Below are positions 20,919 through 30,793 of a stretch of DNA of 64,000 bases, piece by piece. The position numbers were made by a program, and so were the translations under genes. The first letter of the stretch is position 1. Each line of letters opens with the position of its first letter. The notes under the pieces were generated by a model, which was given only the letters and a program-made list of their open reading frames with translations, ran no database searches and was not told the origin of the DNA. The stretch is from assembly GCA_963921195.1 (NCBI GenBank), contig OY992536.1, positions 100,776,778-100,840,777 on the forward strand, in the 5' to 3' direction. The DNA is from Pegoplata infirma. Taxonomy: Eukaryota > Arthropoda > Insecta > Diptera > Anthomyiidae.

Positions 20919-23212
20919 GGGGCATTCCATGTCAAATCGGACACTTTGAACATTTTTTTTTTAGATTTTCCCAATTTGTTAACAGTTTTTAGTACCCTTC
21001 GAAAACTCCTGGTAAATTTTCTGATTTTTTTGATTACCCGTTCAAAAGATATCGAATTTTTAAAAATTGGAAGTTTGTTCCTTTACTCAAACTTCTTTTA
21101 CCCATAACTTCTTCAATAATGGTCTAAATTTCAAATTTTATTTTTCAAAATTTTTGTTTTTTTACGTACTTAAAAAAAAAAAAATCCTAAAAAATTCTGA
21201 AAAGCGCTCTAGCATGCGATTTTTAAGTTTTAAAATTTAAATCTCATTTTTGAAAATGTTTGTACTCTTCGATTTTTTTGAAATTTTTTTGTGTAAAACT
21301 TCTATTGATTCTACAAATTTTTTGCCCAGGAGGATCGTGGGATAACAATTATTACTATTTTTTTAAATTTTTTGTCAAAAATTTTATTGTAATTTTCCAA
21401 TCTTAAAATCATTTCTACTGCTCCAATGGTGCGTCATAGAGGGGTCATTAGTGAGACCGACCCCCATTAATTTTTACGTCTTAACATTTCTTTGGAACAA
21501 ACTAATACCCTATCTCTAATTTCTAAGGGGGCTCCCACACAAAACGACATTTTTTAAAATTTGCTCCAACCGCTCTAACTGCCCTAATAGTGCCGTTAGA
21601 GCAAAAAAATGTATGACCGACCCACAATATTTTTTTATTCCAACATTTTCTCTGAATACACCAACCCTCTATCTTTAACTGTTAAGGCGGTCCTCATACA
21701 TTTTTTTTTATTTTTTGTAAATTTGTTTTATTTAATCAGCTTCTACCGGTCCAATGGTGCGTCCGAGAGGGGTCATTAGTGAGACCGACCCACATTTATT
21801 TGTACCCTACAACATTTTTTTAAAACATACCTACGCCCTATCTCCACTCCCTAAGTGGGCTTCCATACAAATAAGAGTTGGAGAAAATTTTATAAAAATG
21901 TAATTTTGAGTGGAGATAGGGCGTAGGTATGTTTTAAAAAAATGCTGTAGGGTAAAAATAAATGGGGGTCGGTCTCACTAATTACCCGTCTCGGACACAC
22001 CATTGGACCAGTAGAAGCTGATTAAATAAAACAAATTTACAAAAAATAAAAAAAAAAATCTATGGGAACTGCATTAACAGTTAAAGATAGAGTGTAGGTG
22101 TGTTCAGAAAAAATGTTTGGACTAAAAAAATATTGTTGATCGGTCATACATTTTGTTGTCCTAAGGGCACTATTAGGGCAGTTAGAGCGGTTGGAGGAAA
22201 TTTTAAAAAATGTCGTTTTGTGTGGGAGCTCCCTTAGAAATTGGAGATAGGGTATTAGTTTGTTCCAAAAAAATGTTAAGACGTAAAAATCCCTCTATGA
22301 CGCACCATTGGAGCAATAGAAATGATTTTAAGATTGGAAAATTACAATAAAATTTTTTCAAAAAATTTAAAAAAATAGTAATAACACTGTGCAACACCCA
22401 AAATCGGAATGGAATGAAACCAAAAGCAAATACAAGATGACGTATTCCATAACAAATCCCTCAAGGCTTTTTTCCAGTTCAGAGCTAGATTTTTTTTTTA
22501 CACGCATTTAAAGTTAGTGCACTTTTATTATAATTATAATAGTAAATGCTTGAAATTGTATTAGTGGCGAATGATTAATATTGTAATTGCCTTTAAATAA
22601 CAATCATACGCAACGGTGTCCAGTGTTTTATGTTAATAATTGCCTTTAAATAACAATCATACGCAACGGTGTTTTGTGGTTTATTTGAATAATTTGGCTA
22701 TTCAGTAAATATGTACTGGACCGATTGCAGCAAAATTAATACCAGTCATAGCTAAAGTAATTTTCAGCTTAAGTTTGGAAACTGGACCCTACATGTTCAA
22801 TAAGGGCACAACCAGGGGCCTTTAAAGTAGGATATGTTTAGTACACAAAAATCAAAAAAATCGAAGAGTACAAACATTTTCAAAAATAAAATTTAAATTT
22901 TAAAACTTAAAAATCGCATACTAGAGCGCTTTTACGAATTTTTTGGGAGTTTTTTTTTAAAGTACGTAAAAAAACAAAAATTTTGAAAAAATTTAAATTT
23001 GGACCATTATTAAAGAAGTTATGAGTAAAAGAAGTTTGAGTAAAAGAACAAACTACCAATTTTTAAAAATTCGATATCTTTTGAATGGGTATTCAAAAAA
23101 ATCTGAGAATTTACCACGAAGGAGTTTTCGAAGTGTACTAAAAACTGTTAACAAATTGGGAAAATCTAAACAAAAAATTTTTCAAAGTGTCCGATTTGAC
23201 CTGGAATGCCCC
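20919..23212. mobile_element. Long foldback element, GGGGCATTCCATGTCAAATC ends, interleaved with a CAC element
   Basis: The left TIR GGGGCATTCCATGTCAAATC starts at 20919. The right end GATTTGACCTGGAATGCCCC finishes at 23212. Arms of nearly 1 kb meet near 21890 (CTACGCCCTATCTCCACTCC versus GTGGAGATAGGGCGTAG). The right arm breaks at 22384, where CAC-family sequence starts, and resumes at about 22852 with roughly 90 bp of arm missing. Both flanks are ATATATAT. Frames of 64-90 codons in the arms are non-coding. Confidence 0.75.
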
Positions 23213-23362
23213 ATATATATATGTTCCTTTAACTCCCACTGGAGCATAGGGCGCCAAAAAAATCTACCACTGAACTTAAACAAAAAACATTGAGGGTTTA
23301 GTTATAAAAAATGCCAACTTTCATTTGCTTTTAATTTCATCCCATTTGGTTGTTGCACTGTG
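22385..23362. mobile_element. CAC-family element, copy 2, interleaved with the foldback right arm
   Basis: It begins CACTGTGCAACACCC at 22385. The inverse, GTTGCACTGTG, ends at 23362. 22385-22851 and about 23217-23362 are CAC-family sequence. Between them lies the last 360 bp of the GGGGCATTCCA foldback. An internal ~60-bp segment containing GCCTTTAAATAACAATCATA is duplicated in tandem (about 22585-22675). The arrangement is foldback / CAC / foldback / CAC. Confidence 0.6.
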
Positions 23363-24191
23363 TTATTATTGTTGTTAAGGTGTTAATTATTTTTTTTTTT
23401 TTGTAAAAAATGTATAAATATTTATTTGTTTCAAGTAATTTACAATTTTATTTACTATACAATATTTGGTCATATAACTGACGTTTACTTTACATTTATT
23501 TTTTGAAAATTTATAATTAAAAAAAAAAAAATTATATTTATTTTAAAAAGTTACAATAATTTTAAATTTTTGTACCTACACATTTCATTAGAATTTACAA
23601 TTCTTTAGAAAATTAGCTGATTTTTTTTGAAGTGAAAATAATTTAAATTTCGAATTGTTTATTACATTTCAGTTTTATTATTTTTGTGTAAAAACAAGTG
23701 AAGGTGGTTGTATTTAATATATTTTTAATTATTTGTATATGGGTGAATGAATTTTTAATTAGCTTTATAGAAGTGACCCACATTTAGAAAATAAGATTAT
23801 TGATTGATGAATAAATTTTGTTGTAATGGATTTTCACTTGAATTTTGATTTCAGCTAAAATAATAAACAAGTGGATTTCAAAATAAATATCAACAAATTT
23901 TAAAAAAAAAACCTTTAAGTGAGTCAAAACAGTCAGGCACTTAAGTTCTTGTGTTTTCGACCTTAGTTTTTACTCAGGGACGGATCCAGCTATTCTTTCA
24001 GAAATATTTTCGATTCAAAGCCAATTTACCTAAACGAAAAACTTTCAGATTCTTATACAGTATGCCTAAAGAAAAAAATGTGTACATATCTAAGATAGCT
24101 TTTCCGTAGGAAAATTGTTATGTTCTAAACAGTTTTTTGAAACCCTGAGTCAACAACTGATATATAACTTATACTTAAAAACTATAGAAGA
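23363..24191. other. AT-rich region, no feature recognised
   Basis: Long runs of A or T and no inverted ends or open frames of note. It could be host intergenic DNA. Confidence 0.45.
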
Positions 24192-24515
24192 GGCGTATAC
24201 TTAATTTTGTAATTGCCTCTAAATAACAATCATACGCAACGGTGTACAGTGGTTTAGTTTTAATAATTCGGTCATTCAGTACCGGTTATAGCTAACATAA
24301 TTTTGAGCTTAAGTTTGGACTCTGGACTCCACATGTCTAATAATGGTGCCCCTGGGGGCCCCTAAAGTAGGACATATTTATGCAAAAACTTAAAATGCTT
24401 TAAAAATAAAAATCTAGCACTGAACTAAAGAAATCCTTGCGGGTTTTGTTATGGAAAATTTCAACTTTAATTTGATTTTAGTTTGAGTCGGAAGGTTAGA
24501 TTTTGTATCACTGTG
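24192..24515 (-). mobile_element. CAC-family element, copy 3
   Basis: In reverse orientation it runs from GGCGTATACTTAATTTTG through AACAATCATACGCAACGGTG and CTAAAGTAGGACATATTTA to GTATCACTGTG. It is colinear with copy 1 inverted, so both keep the same two ends, CACAGTGATAC and GGCGTATACTT. Confidence 0.6.
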
Positions 24516-24931
24516 TTGTTACCGAAAAAAGTTGGAGATTTAAATGATTTTAATTAATTTTTTCCTATGTTAGAAAGAATTATTGCCACTTTTGTTATTA
24601 AGAATTTACTAAAATTGAATAAATTTATCAAATATCAGAGATTTGTTTGGATTCTGAAAATTGTATCTCACTGTAAAATCATACGTCAGAGTACACCCAA
24701 GCCCAATAATTAACACAAACACCAAAAAAGAGTGATGTTCAAGAATGCACATTAAAAAAATTACCAAAACAATTAACCCTTTGTGGGCAATCTTGAATTT
24801 GACTCATTTTTTCATTCTGACATATGTAGTAAAATTTTAAAGCCAGTATTTTTGTAAAATATTTCATCTTCACCCTTCCCCTTTTTAGAGGTGTTTTACA
24901 CGATTGGTTAGAATAGAGCCAAAAATTACCG
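24516..24931. other. AT-rich flank ending in a dispersed host repeat
   Basis: 24885-24931 (GAGGTGTTTTACACGATTGG, then AGAATAGAGCCAAAAATTAC) resembles 3232-3290, so the LINE fragment lies in a copy of that repeat. The rest is unassigned. Confidence 0.45.
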
Positions 24932-25824
24932 TTATGTGGTTGATGCTATGAGGCAGAACATGAATGACACACTCAATCATGACCTTACGAAAATCTCCGA
25001 GTGGGGTCTTGCGAATCAGGTCGATTTTAATGCTCGTAAAACCCAATGTTGTATGCTGACCCACAGACGTCTTGTGGAATCAGCGTCATCTGTATCCATG
25101 GGCGGTATAGCTATTGAGGAATCAGACACTCTTGATGTTCTAGGCATGAAAATCCAATGTGATGTTCGATGGAACCAACATGTTTTTCAAGTGTCGAAAG
25201 AAGCATTCAAGTGTCTTGGTTTTTTAAAACGGTGCAAGAATTACTTCACCCCGTCTGATCTTCTCACTATTTATACCGCCTATATCCGACCGAAAATGGA
25301 ATACAACTCCCATATCTGGGCAGGTGCCTCAAGGTCTATCTTGAAGCTTCTGGATCGGGTGCAAAGGAGTGCGTTGAAGCTCATCAATGACAGTAGGGTA
25401 TCCAGCTCTATTGATTCATTGGAGCATCGTCGGAATGTGGGTTGTGTGTCATTGTTCTATCGATATTACCACGGTAAGTGCTCAGCTGAGATGGGTGAAC
25501 TCATCCCTGAGACGCGGGTGCATACCCGTAGTACTCGCCTTTCCAGCAACTCACATCCGTTTGTTGTCGACTGTCCAATGTATCGCACAACGCATTACAG
25601 AGAAAATTCGTTTCTCGGTCGAACTAGCCGTATGTGGAACAAACTCCCCGCAGAAATCTTTCCAGTAGGCTATAATTTAGAAAAGTTCAAATTAAATGTC
25701 CACAAACACTACTCCCTCTTTCCTTCTCCTCATAACCTATTTTCCTAATACCAACACAATGCATTGCATTAGTAGGGGGCATCCCCTGAGTGTTGGCTCA
25801 AAGTAAAAAAAAAAAAAAAAAAAG
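24932..25824 (+). mobile_element. 5'-truncated non-LTR retrotransposon (LINE) with poly(A) tail
   Basis: Coding sequence opens abruptly after a host repeat and runs to TAA at 25746-25748. A 56-bp 3' UTR and a 20-nt A tract (25805-25824) follow. The UTR can fold: CCAACAC (25751-25757) pairs with GTGTTGG (25790-25796) around GGGG-CAT-CCCC (25776-25786). 5' truncation plus an A-tail is the hallmark of target-primed reverse transcription. I could not find a clean target duplication. Confidence 0.9.
24936..25748 (+). CDS. C-terminal part of a non-LTR retrotransposon reverse transcriptase ORF2 (truncated)
   Basis: This is a 270-codon open frame starting at a GTG that is not a true start. The frame is simply open from the truncation point. 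The protein corresponds to the end of the RT palm, the thumb and the C-terminal tail of LINE ORF2. Visible family features are FNARKTQ (residues 31-37), the LGM strand (69-71), GFLKRCKNYFTPSDL (95-109), YTAYIRPKMEYNSHIW (113-128), LEHRRNVGCVSLFYRYYHG (162-180) and RTSRMWNKLP (229-238). The YxDD catalytic motif, the endonuclease domain and ORF1 are all missing, so it cannot act as a polymerase. There is no stop or frameshift over 270 codons, which suggests fairly recent insertion. Codons are much richer in G+C than the surroundings. The style is that of Jockey/CR1-group insect elements, but I cannot fix the clade by eye. Confidence 0.9.
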   Translation: MVDAMRQNMNDTLNHDLTKISEWGLANQVDFNARKTQCCMLTHRRLVESASSVSMGGIAIEESDTLDVLGMKIQCDVRWNQHVFQVSKEAFKCLGFLKRCKNYFTPSDLLTIYTAYIRPKMEYNSHIWAGASRSILKLLDRVQRSALKLINDSRVSSSIDSLEHRRNVGCVSLFYRYYHGKCSAEMGELIPETRVHTRSTRLSSNSHPFVVDCPMYRTTHYRENSFLGRTSRMWNKLPAEIFPVGYNLEKFKLNVHKHYSLFPSPHNLFS

Positions 25825-26104
25825 CTGGAAAACTTTAACCGTCTCTAAAATAAAATTTCGATATGATCTTTAAAAACGCCGACGCACGTATATTTTTTTT
25901 TTTTTGGTCTCCTCTAGCAGAATCAATCGTCGGAACCCCGTATCTTTTTTTAGTGTTGTATTGATTAGTTATCGTTTCTAAGATATTCTAGAGATGGTCG
26001 TCAATCAACCCGTCCGTGGAAGACACGATACAGTCCAAAGTAAAAGAGCTAGTATATGAATATGAAAAAATCGGATTGGCGAAAAAAGTTCACCATTTAA
26101 GTTT
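25825..26104. repeat. Mini-me-like fragment (M3-type core)
   Basis: About 25975-26060 reads TCTAAGATATTCTAGAGATG, then CCGTCCGTGGAAGACACGAT and ACAGTCCAAAGTAAAA. This matches the core region of the copy at 27818-28315 (ACATTCTAACAATGTCCGTC, GAGGACACGATACAGTGCAA). The ends are not recognisable. Confidence 0.45.
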
Positions 26105-26583
26105 AGTTCTTAATTGGGGAATAAACAACTTTATGAACAGTTTCTTGAAAATTGTTACATCGAAAACATTATCGTAACGATATGTAAAAGAATTATGACC
26201 TTGAACTAGAATAATCTTACTCAAAAAATTTTAAAGGTCGAATAATAAATAATTTTTATTAAAGTAAAAACAGAATTTAAACAAACGTATAGCACGTCTC
26301 ACCTTCTATTTATATTATGATTGAAAGGAAATACAACAAAAGCAGTGAACATCTTACAAGCGTGAGAGGTCTACTGTTAGCATGTGTATGATAGTCTGTA
26401 ACACAGTCTTTATATAAGAAAGTAAGTATAAATTAAGTGGAGATGGTTTGGTCGGGCATTTAGTTTGAAATTTAGAGCTGTATTACGTTGTGTATTTAGT
26501 ACATAAATTCTCATTATGTCTTCTTATATACATATATAAGACTTTATGCTTTGCCACCAATGATTGTCAATTTACTAAATACC

Positions 26584-26621
26584 CTTGACAATGGAATTTG
26601 ACGAATTTCGAAACACGTGTG
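26584..26621 (+). ncRNA. Hammerhead-ribozyme-like core (degenerate), diverged copy
   Basis: CTTGACAAT, then GGAAT...ATTTC (helix with one G-U pair), then GAAACACGTGTG, in the same order as at 10906. The CUGAUGA box is not intact, so activity is unlikely. Confidence 0.35.
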
Positions 26622-26705
26622 TTAAAAAAAAAAACTTTATAAACGGTTTCTTAAAAATTGTTACTTTGACAATATCATCGCAATGATTATTTAATGAAAT
26701 ATAAC

Positions 26706-26996
26706 CACAGACTAAATACAGTAGAGTTTTTTAAGAAAAAATGGGGAAAAACTAAGCGATTTTAGTAGGAAACACATCGGTTTTTAGTCCGTTTTACGCT
26801 AACATGACAACACTTTCTACGCCTTAGGAGTGAGTGAAACAACAAAAACCGATCTGGCATCCATTTTTCTTATGGCGCGTTATATCAGTTTTCTCTTTCT
26901 AACCTAATTCGTAGAATAATTTGAAAATATTAACCATATGGTTCAGAACTACTTTTTTGACACCTGTCACTTATGTCGAGCCTGTATTAGTCTGTG
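26706..26996. mobile_element. ~291-bp MITE, CACAGACTAA ends
   Basis: CACAGACTAAATACAG at the left and CTGTATTAGTCTGTG at the right are an inverted pair with a one-base indel. The surrounding Penelope-like phrase continues across it. The target duplication is not clear. Confidence 0.55.
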
Positions 26997-27018
26997 ATTT
27001 GACCTTGAGCTAGAATAA

Positions 27019-27654
27019 CACTGTGGAACAAATTCAGGTTAGCAAAAGTTTGGTCGATTCTGACAGTGAGGGGTGAAAATAGAGGCTTAATTAGAAGACC
27101 CGTATCGCGGCGTTTGTTTATGTTAGTCCTAATTTTTTTAATCGACTTTCGAACTTTGAAGTCAAAGCCGATTTTTAGCATATTGTTTTTATGGTTGTTT
27201 TTGGCTATAACTCTTCGACTAATTGATATTTTTTCAATCTGTAAAAGCCAAATTATTGCTAGAGACCTGTTCAAAAATTTAAGTTTTTAAAAAATTGATT
27301 TAGAAATTTTTTGTAGTTTTTTCATGCTTTTTGAAAATATTTTGCTTTATAAGCACCACAAAAATTTTCTAAATCCATTTTTCAAAGAATTTTACTTGTT
27401 GGACAGGTCTCTAGCAATAAATTGGCTTTTACAGATTGAAAAAATATCATTTAGTCGACGAGTTATAGCCAAAAAACCATATAAACAATATGCTGAAAAT
27501 CGGCATTTGACTGCAAAGTTTGAAGGTCGATTAAAAAAAATTCGAACTAATATAAACAAATGTCGCGATACGGGTCTTCTAATTTAGCCTCTATTTTTAC
27601 CCCACACTCTCAGAATCGACCTAACTTTTGCTAACCTGAATTTGTTCCACAGTG
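27019..27654. mobile_element. 636-bp foldback MITE, CACTGTGGAAC ends, TAA target (PIF/Harbinger-like)
   Basis: TIR CACTGTGGAACAAATTCAGG continues as TTAGCAAAAG. The arms pair nearly to the centre (GAAGACCCGTATCGCG; GCTATAACTCTTCGAC; CCAATTTATTGCTAGAGACC). The 3-bp flank TAA is present on both sides (27016-27018 and 27655-27657). A TWA target with CACTG ends fits PIF/Harbinger MITEs. Opposed frames of 74-95 codons are mirror readings of the arms and not genes. Confidence 0.75.
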
Positions 27655-27725
27655 TAATCGTACACAAAAAAAATGTTTAATAAAAATTTTTATTTTTTAA
27701 TAAAAATTAATCAGAATTTGAAAAA

Positions 27726-27817
27726 AAGAGAGTCTTCGCTAGTTAATAAATATAATTTATTAAATGTTCACATATCGTCTTTTCCATGAAACATCACGAG
27801 AAAAAGTGCATTTTTAT
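27726..27817. other. Short AT-rich spacer
   Basis: Nothing recognised. Confidence 0.4.
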
Positions 27818-28315
27818 ACCAACCACAGTATGTGGGTATACTTTGTCATTCCGTGTGCAACGCATCCTATCTGTCTAGGATCCCATAAAGTATATTATTG
27901 ATCAGTGATCGATGCTAAGACATTCTAACAATGTCCGTCCGTCTGTAGAGGACACGATACAGTGCAAAATAAAATGACTAGACTTCTGAAGTTTGGCACG
28001 AATATGTCTTACGGTCATAGGCTGGTTAAGTTCGGAAATGGTGAAAATCGGACCAAGGGGTAAAAAGTTCCCTCTTGGAGTACCAACCTCAGAAAAACGG
28101 CATATTTTTGAAGGGTTTTTTGTACTTTTGTTAATTAAATGCAACATTTTTAAGTCAGGGGAAGTTTAAAACCTTGCACCCAGCTGATAAAAAAAAAAAA
28201 AGTCTGACCCGCCCGATTTTTTGGGCGTGGATATAAAAAATATATTTTGATAATGATAAATTGGAGGTGTCCCCCAAAATGTAGCACTGTGCACTGGTTC
28301 AAAAGTTATAAGTAG
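27818..28315 (-). mobile_element. Mini-me-like element (M1/M3 relative), truncated
   Basis: It starts TATACCAACCACAGTATGTG-GGTATAC. It continues TTTGTCATTCCGTGTGCAAC, TTGATCAGTGATCGATGCTA, AGACATTCTAACAATGTCCG and a short GTCY run, then stops at CTGGTTCAAAAGTTATAAG, where H-type sequence begins. The 81-codon frame is within the repeat. Confidence 0.6.
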
Positions 28316-28740
28316 GGATGAGATTTTAATGCACTAAAAAATCGAAAATATTCGCATAAAATGTGCGCTAAAAAAAATCCAAATATGCACCAAAAAACCT
28401 AAAAATAAGCACTTAAAATAAAATTTGTGCAATAAAAATCTTGTTTTCATGCGAAAAATTTGAAAAAAGTAAAAAATAACGCTGGGAAAGAATTTTTAGA
28501 AACTAAAATAATAAAAAAAATATTTTTTTTTTTTGTTTTCAAAATTATTTTTTTTTTTAATTTTAAACAGTTTTTGGAAAAAATAAATTTCAATTTGTGT
28601 TTTTGCTAATTTATGCCAAAATATGCAAAACTATGCACTTAAAAGTTGGAAATATGCACAAAATATGCATTTAAATCCAAAATACGCAAAAATATGCATT
28701 TGCATAAAAATATGCAAAAATATGCAAAAACAAATTGATG
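28316..28740. repeat. Repeat H end with AAATATGCA subterminal array
   Basis: It starts TAGGGATGAGATTTTAATGC, a hAT-like end. More than ten AAATATGCA/AAATATGCAC motifs follow, densest at 28620-28730. The same motifs in inverse orientation lie just inside the end of the hAT-like element at 46987-49304. Subterminal motif arrays are typical transposase-binding regions of hAT elements. Confidence 0.5.
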
Positions 28741-29236
28741 CCATTTTAATGCAAAATTTTTGACTATCCACAAAAAACAATCATTTGATCCCAAGTTATA
28801 AGCAAAATAGTAAATTTCGGCAAGTGTTTTCGCGAATTTACGAGATAAAAACACACTACGAAAGACTATTCGGAGGCTTCTGAACCTTAGCATATATATT
28901 TTCCGTTTTCCTGGTCTGATTGGTATTGAATTTCAGCAAAAACGATTTTGTGGTTCAAAAGTTATTAGCAAAACCATAAATTTAAGATTAGTTTCACGTT
29001 AAATTCACGTGTTGAAAAACCGTTGAACTAGTTTTAAAAACATTGGTATGTCACAAAAATATTTTACAATGTATGTTTGACTTTTTACACTAAAAAAAAT
29101 TAAACTCGAAAAAAATTTTACGATAAAAAAAATTTTACACTAAAAAAAAAATTTAGTACATTTTTTTGCAAAAATTACTAAAAAAATTTTTTTTTTTACA
29201 AAAAATAAAATATTTCTAATCAAAATAGTTATTTTT
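28741..29236 (-). mobile_element. Mini-me-like M1, partial, reverse
   Basis: GTAAATTTCGGCAAGTGTTT, TTACGAGATAAAAACACACT, 'TGGTTCAAAAGTTATTAGCA' and AAATTCACGTGTTGAAAA are M1 body phrases in reverse, ending in the poly-A zone next to the start of another M1 copy. The two are tandem in the same orientation. Confidence 0.65.
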
Positions 29237-29382
29237 ATACCCTCCACTCTAGTGATAGAGGGTATATATATGTTTGTCATTCCGTTTGTAACACCTCGAA
29301 ATATTGGTATAGGACCCCATAGAGTATATATATTCATGATCCTCGATCGATTTTAAGACGATCTAGCGATGTCCGTCCGTCC

Positions 29383-29442
<60 letters not shown>

Positions 29443-30062
29443 TTTGAAAACACGCTAACTTTTGAAAGACTTTATGGAGGCTCCTGAAGTTTGGCATATA
29501 TGTTGGGCATTTACCTGGTCAGGTTGGTATTGCAATCCAGCAAAATCGGTCCAGTTATGAGTAAAAGACTGAATTTCGGCAAGGGTTTTTAGTGAATTTA
29601 TGAAATAAAAAACACTATAACTTTCGAAAAGCTATTCTGAGGCTGGGCATTTATATTTGTCGTTCTCCTAGCCTGGTTCGTGTTGAATTTCAGCCAAATC
29701 GGTCCAGTGGTTCAAAAGTTATTAGCAAAACCGTGAATTTCAGATTAGCTTCACCTTAAATTCACGTGTTGAAAACCCGTTAGACCTGTTTTAAAAACAT
29801 TGGTAAGTGACAAAAATATTATTTTTGTCACTCAAAAAAATTTGTATACCAAAACAAAAAAAAAGTAAACTCGAAAAAAATTTTACACTCAAAAAAAAAT
29901 TTTACACTCAAAAAAAAAAATCAGTAAATTATTTTTTTTTTTTCAAAAATTGCTAAAAAAAAGTTTTTTTACACTAAATAAAATATTTCTAATCAAAAAT
30001 GTTATTTTTTCACGTTAGAAAATTTACTATCACTTAAAAAGGGCATTGTGGAGGGTATACAT
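29237..30062 (-). mobile_element. Mini-me-like M1, full length, reverse (continues at 32878-32925)
   Basis: It begins with the terminal palindrome TACCCTCCACTCTAGTGATA plus GAGGGTATA. Then come TTTGTCATTCCGTTTGTAAC, ATATATATTCATGATCCTCG, GATCTAGCGATGTCCGTCCG, an unusually long (CTGT)n tract, and body phrases to GTGGAGGGTATACAT. Two foldback elements split it here. The end phrase ATAGATTCGGCCAAGTCGAA and CTACTTGTTT resumes at 32884-32925. This is the best-preserved M1 in the window. Confidence 0.8.
29371..29442. repeat. (CTGT)n microsatellite, ~18 tetramers
   Basis: Starts as three CCGT units and then uninterrupted CTGT units, the longest such tract among the M1 copies. Confidence 0.95.
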
Positions 30063-30785
30063 TAGCGCGTCCCGAATTCGGCTTTTTTTCGAATATGAAA
30101 ATGCTTGCCCCCTCAAAAGATGGGGTTTTAGGACCCTTTTACGGGAAAAATAACAAAAAAAGTTTTGAACAAAAAACCAGTTGGCTACCAGCGGATAAAG
30201 ATTGCAGTCTTAGTGCATTTTGAAAAAAAATTTTTTTTTTTTGTTTTTTAAAAATGTATGCCAAAAGTTGCGCAATATAGAGTACATTCCTGAAAAAATA
30301 TTAATAAAATTTCCATGGAGTAATTTTGGTGCAGCGCTGCATCGTAAAGATGAAAAGTGTGACTTAATTTTTTTTTATTTTTTCTTTTAAGCTAAATTGG
30401 TCTCAAAACCTGCGCAAAAGAGCTCACATTCGTTAAAACTGTGTCAAAGCAGATTTTGAGACTAATTTAGCTTAAAAGAAAGAAAAAGTAAAAATTAAGT
30501 ACACCTTTTGATCTTTGAGATGCAACGCTGCACCAAAATTACTCCATGGAAATTTTATTAATATTTTTCCTCAAATGTACTCTATATTGCGCAACTTTTG
30601 GCGTCAAATTTTTGGACAACAAAAAAAAAAGTTTTTTCAAAATGCACTAAGGTTGCAATCTTTAGTTGCTGGTAGCCATCTGGTTTTTTGCCCAAAAATT
30701 TTTTTGTTATTTTTCCCGTAAAAGGGTCCTAAATCCCCATCGTTTGAGGGGGCAAGCTAAAAATATTTGAATTCGGGACGCGCTA
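30063..30785. mobile_element. 723-bp hAT-like foldback element
   Basis: TIR TAGCGCGTCCCGAATTC and its inverse bound the element. The arms pair almost throughout (GGGTTTTAGGACCCTTTTAC; GGTGCAGCGTTGCAT) to a centre near 30420. Exact 8-bp flanks GTATACAT lie at 30055-30062 and 30786-30793, and fit the nTnnnnAn consensus of hAT target duplications. Non-coding. Confidence 0.85.
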
Positions 30786-30793
30786 GTATACAT

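Larger units (their letters stand above)
26105..27725. mobile_element. Penelope-like element relic, diverged, with two nested MITEs
   Basis: Phrases of module A from 10484-11626 recur twice: AATTATGACCTTGAACTAGA then TTTTAAAGGTCGAATAA (26195-26255), and CCTTGACAATGGAATTTGAC...CGAAACACGTGTG (26583-26621) leading to TTTGACCTTGAGCTAGAATAA (26999-27018). The tail AATAAAAATTAATCAGAATT lies past the MITE (about 27702-27721). It is older than the 10.5 kb copy. MITEs at 26706-26996 and 27019-27654 split the second terminal repeat. Confidence 0.6.

Noticed and set aside
24936..24938. Start codon for the reverse transcriptase frame
   Set aside because: The first codon is GTG at the truncation point. 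The frame is open from the junction, so no true start exists.
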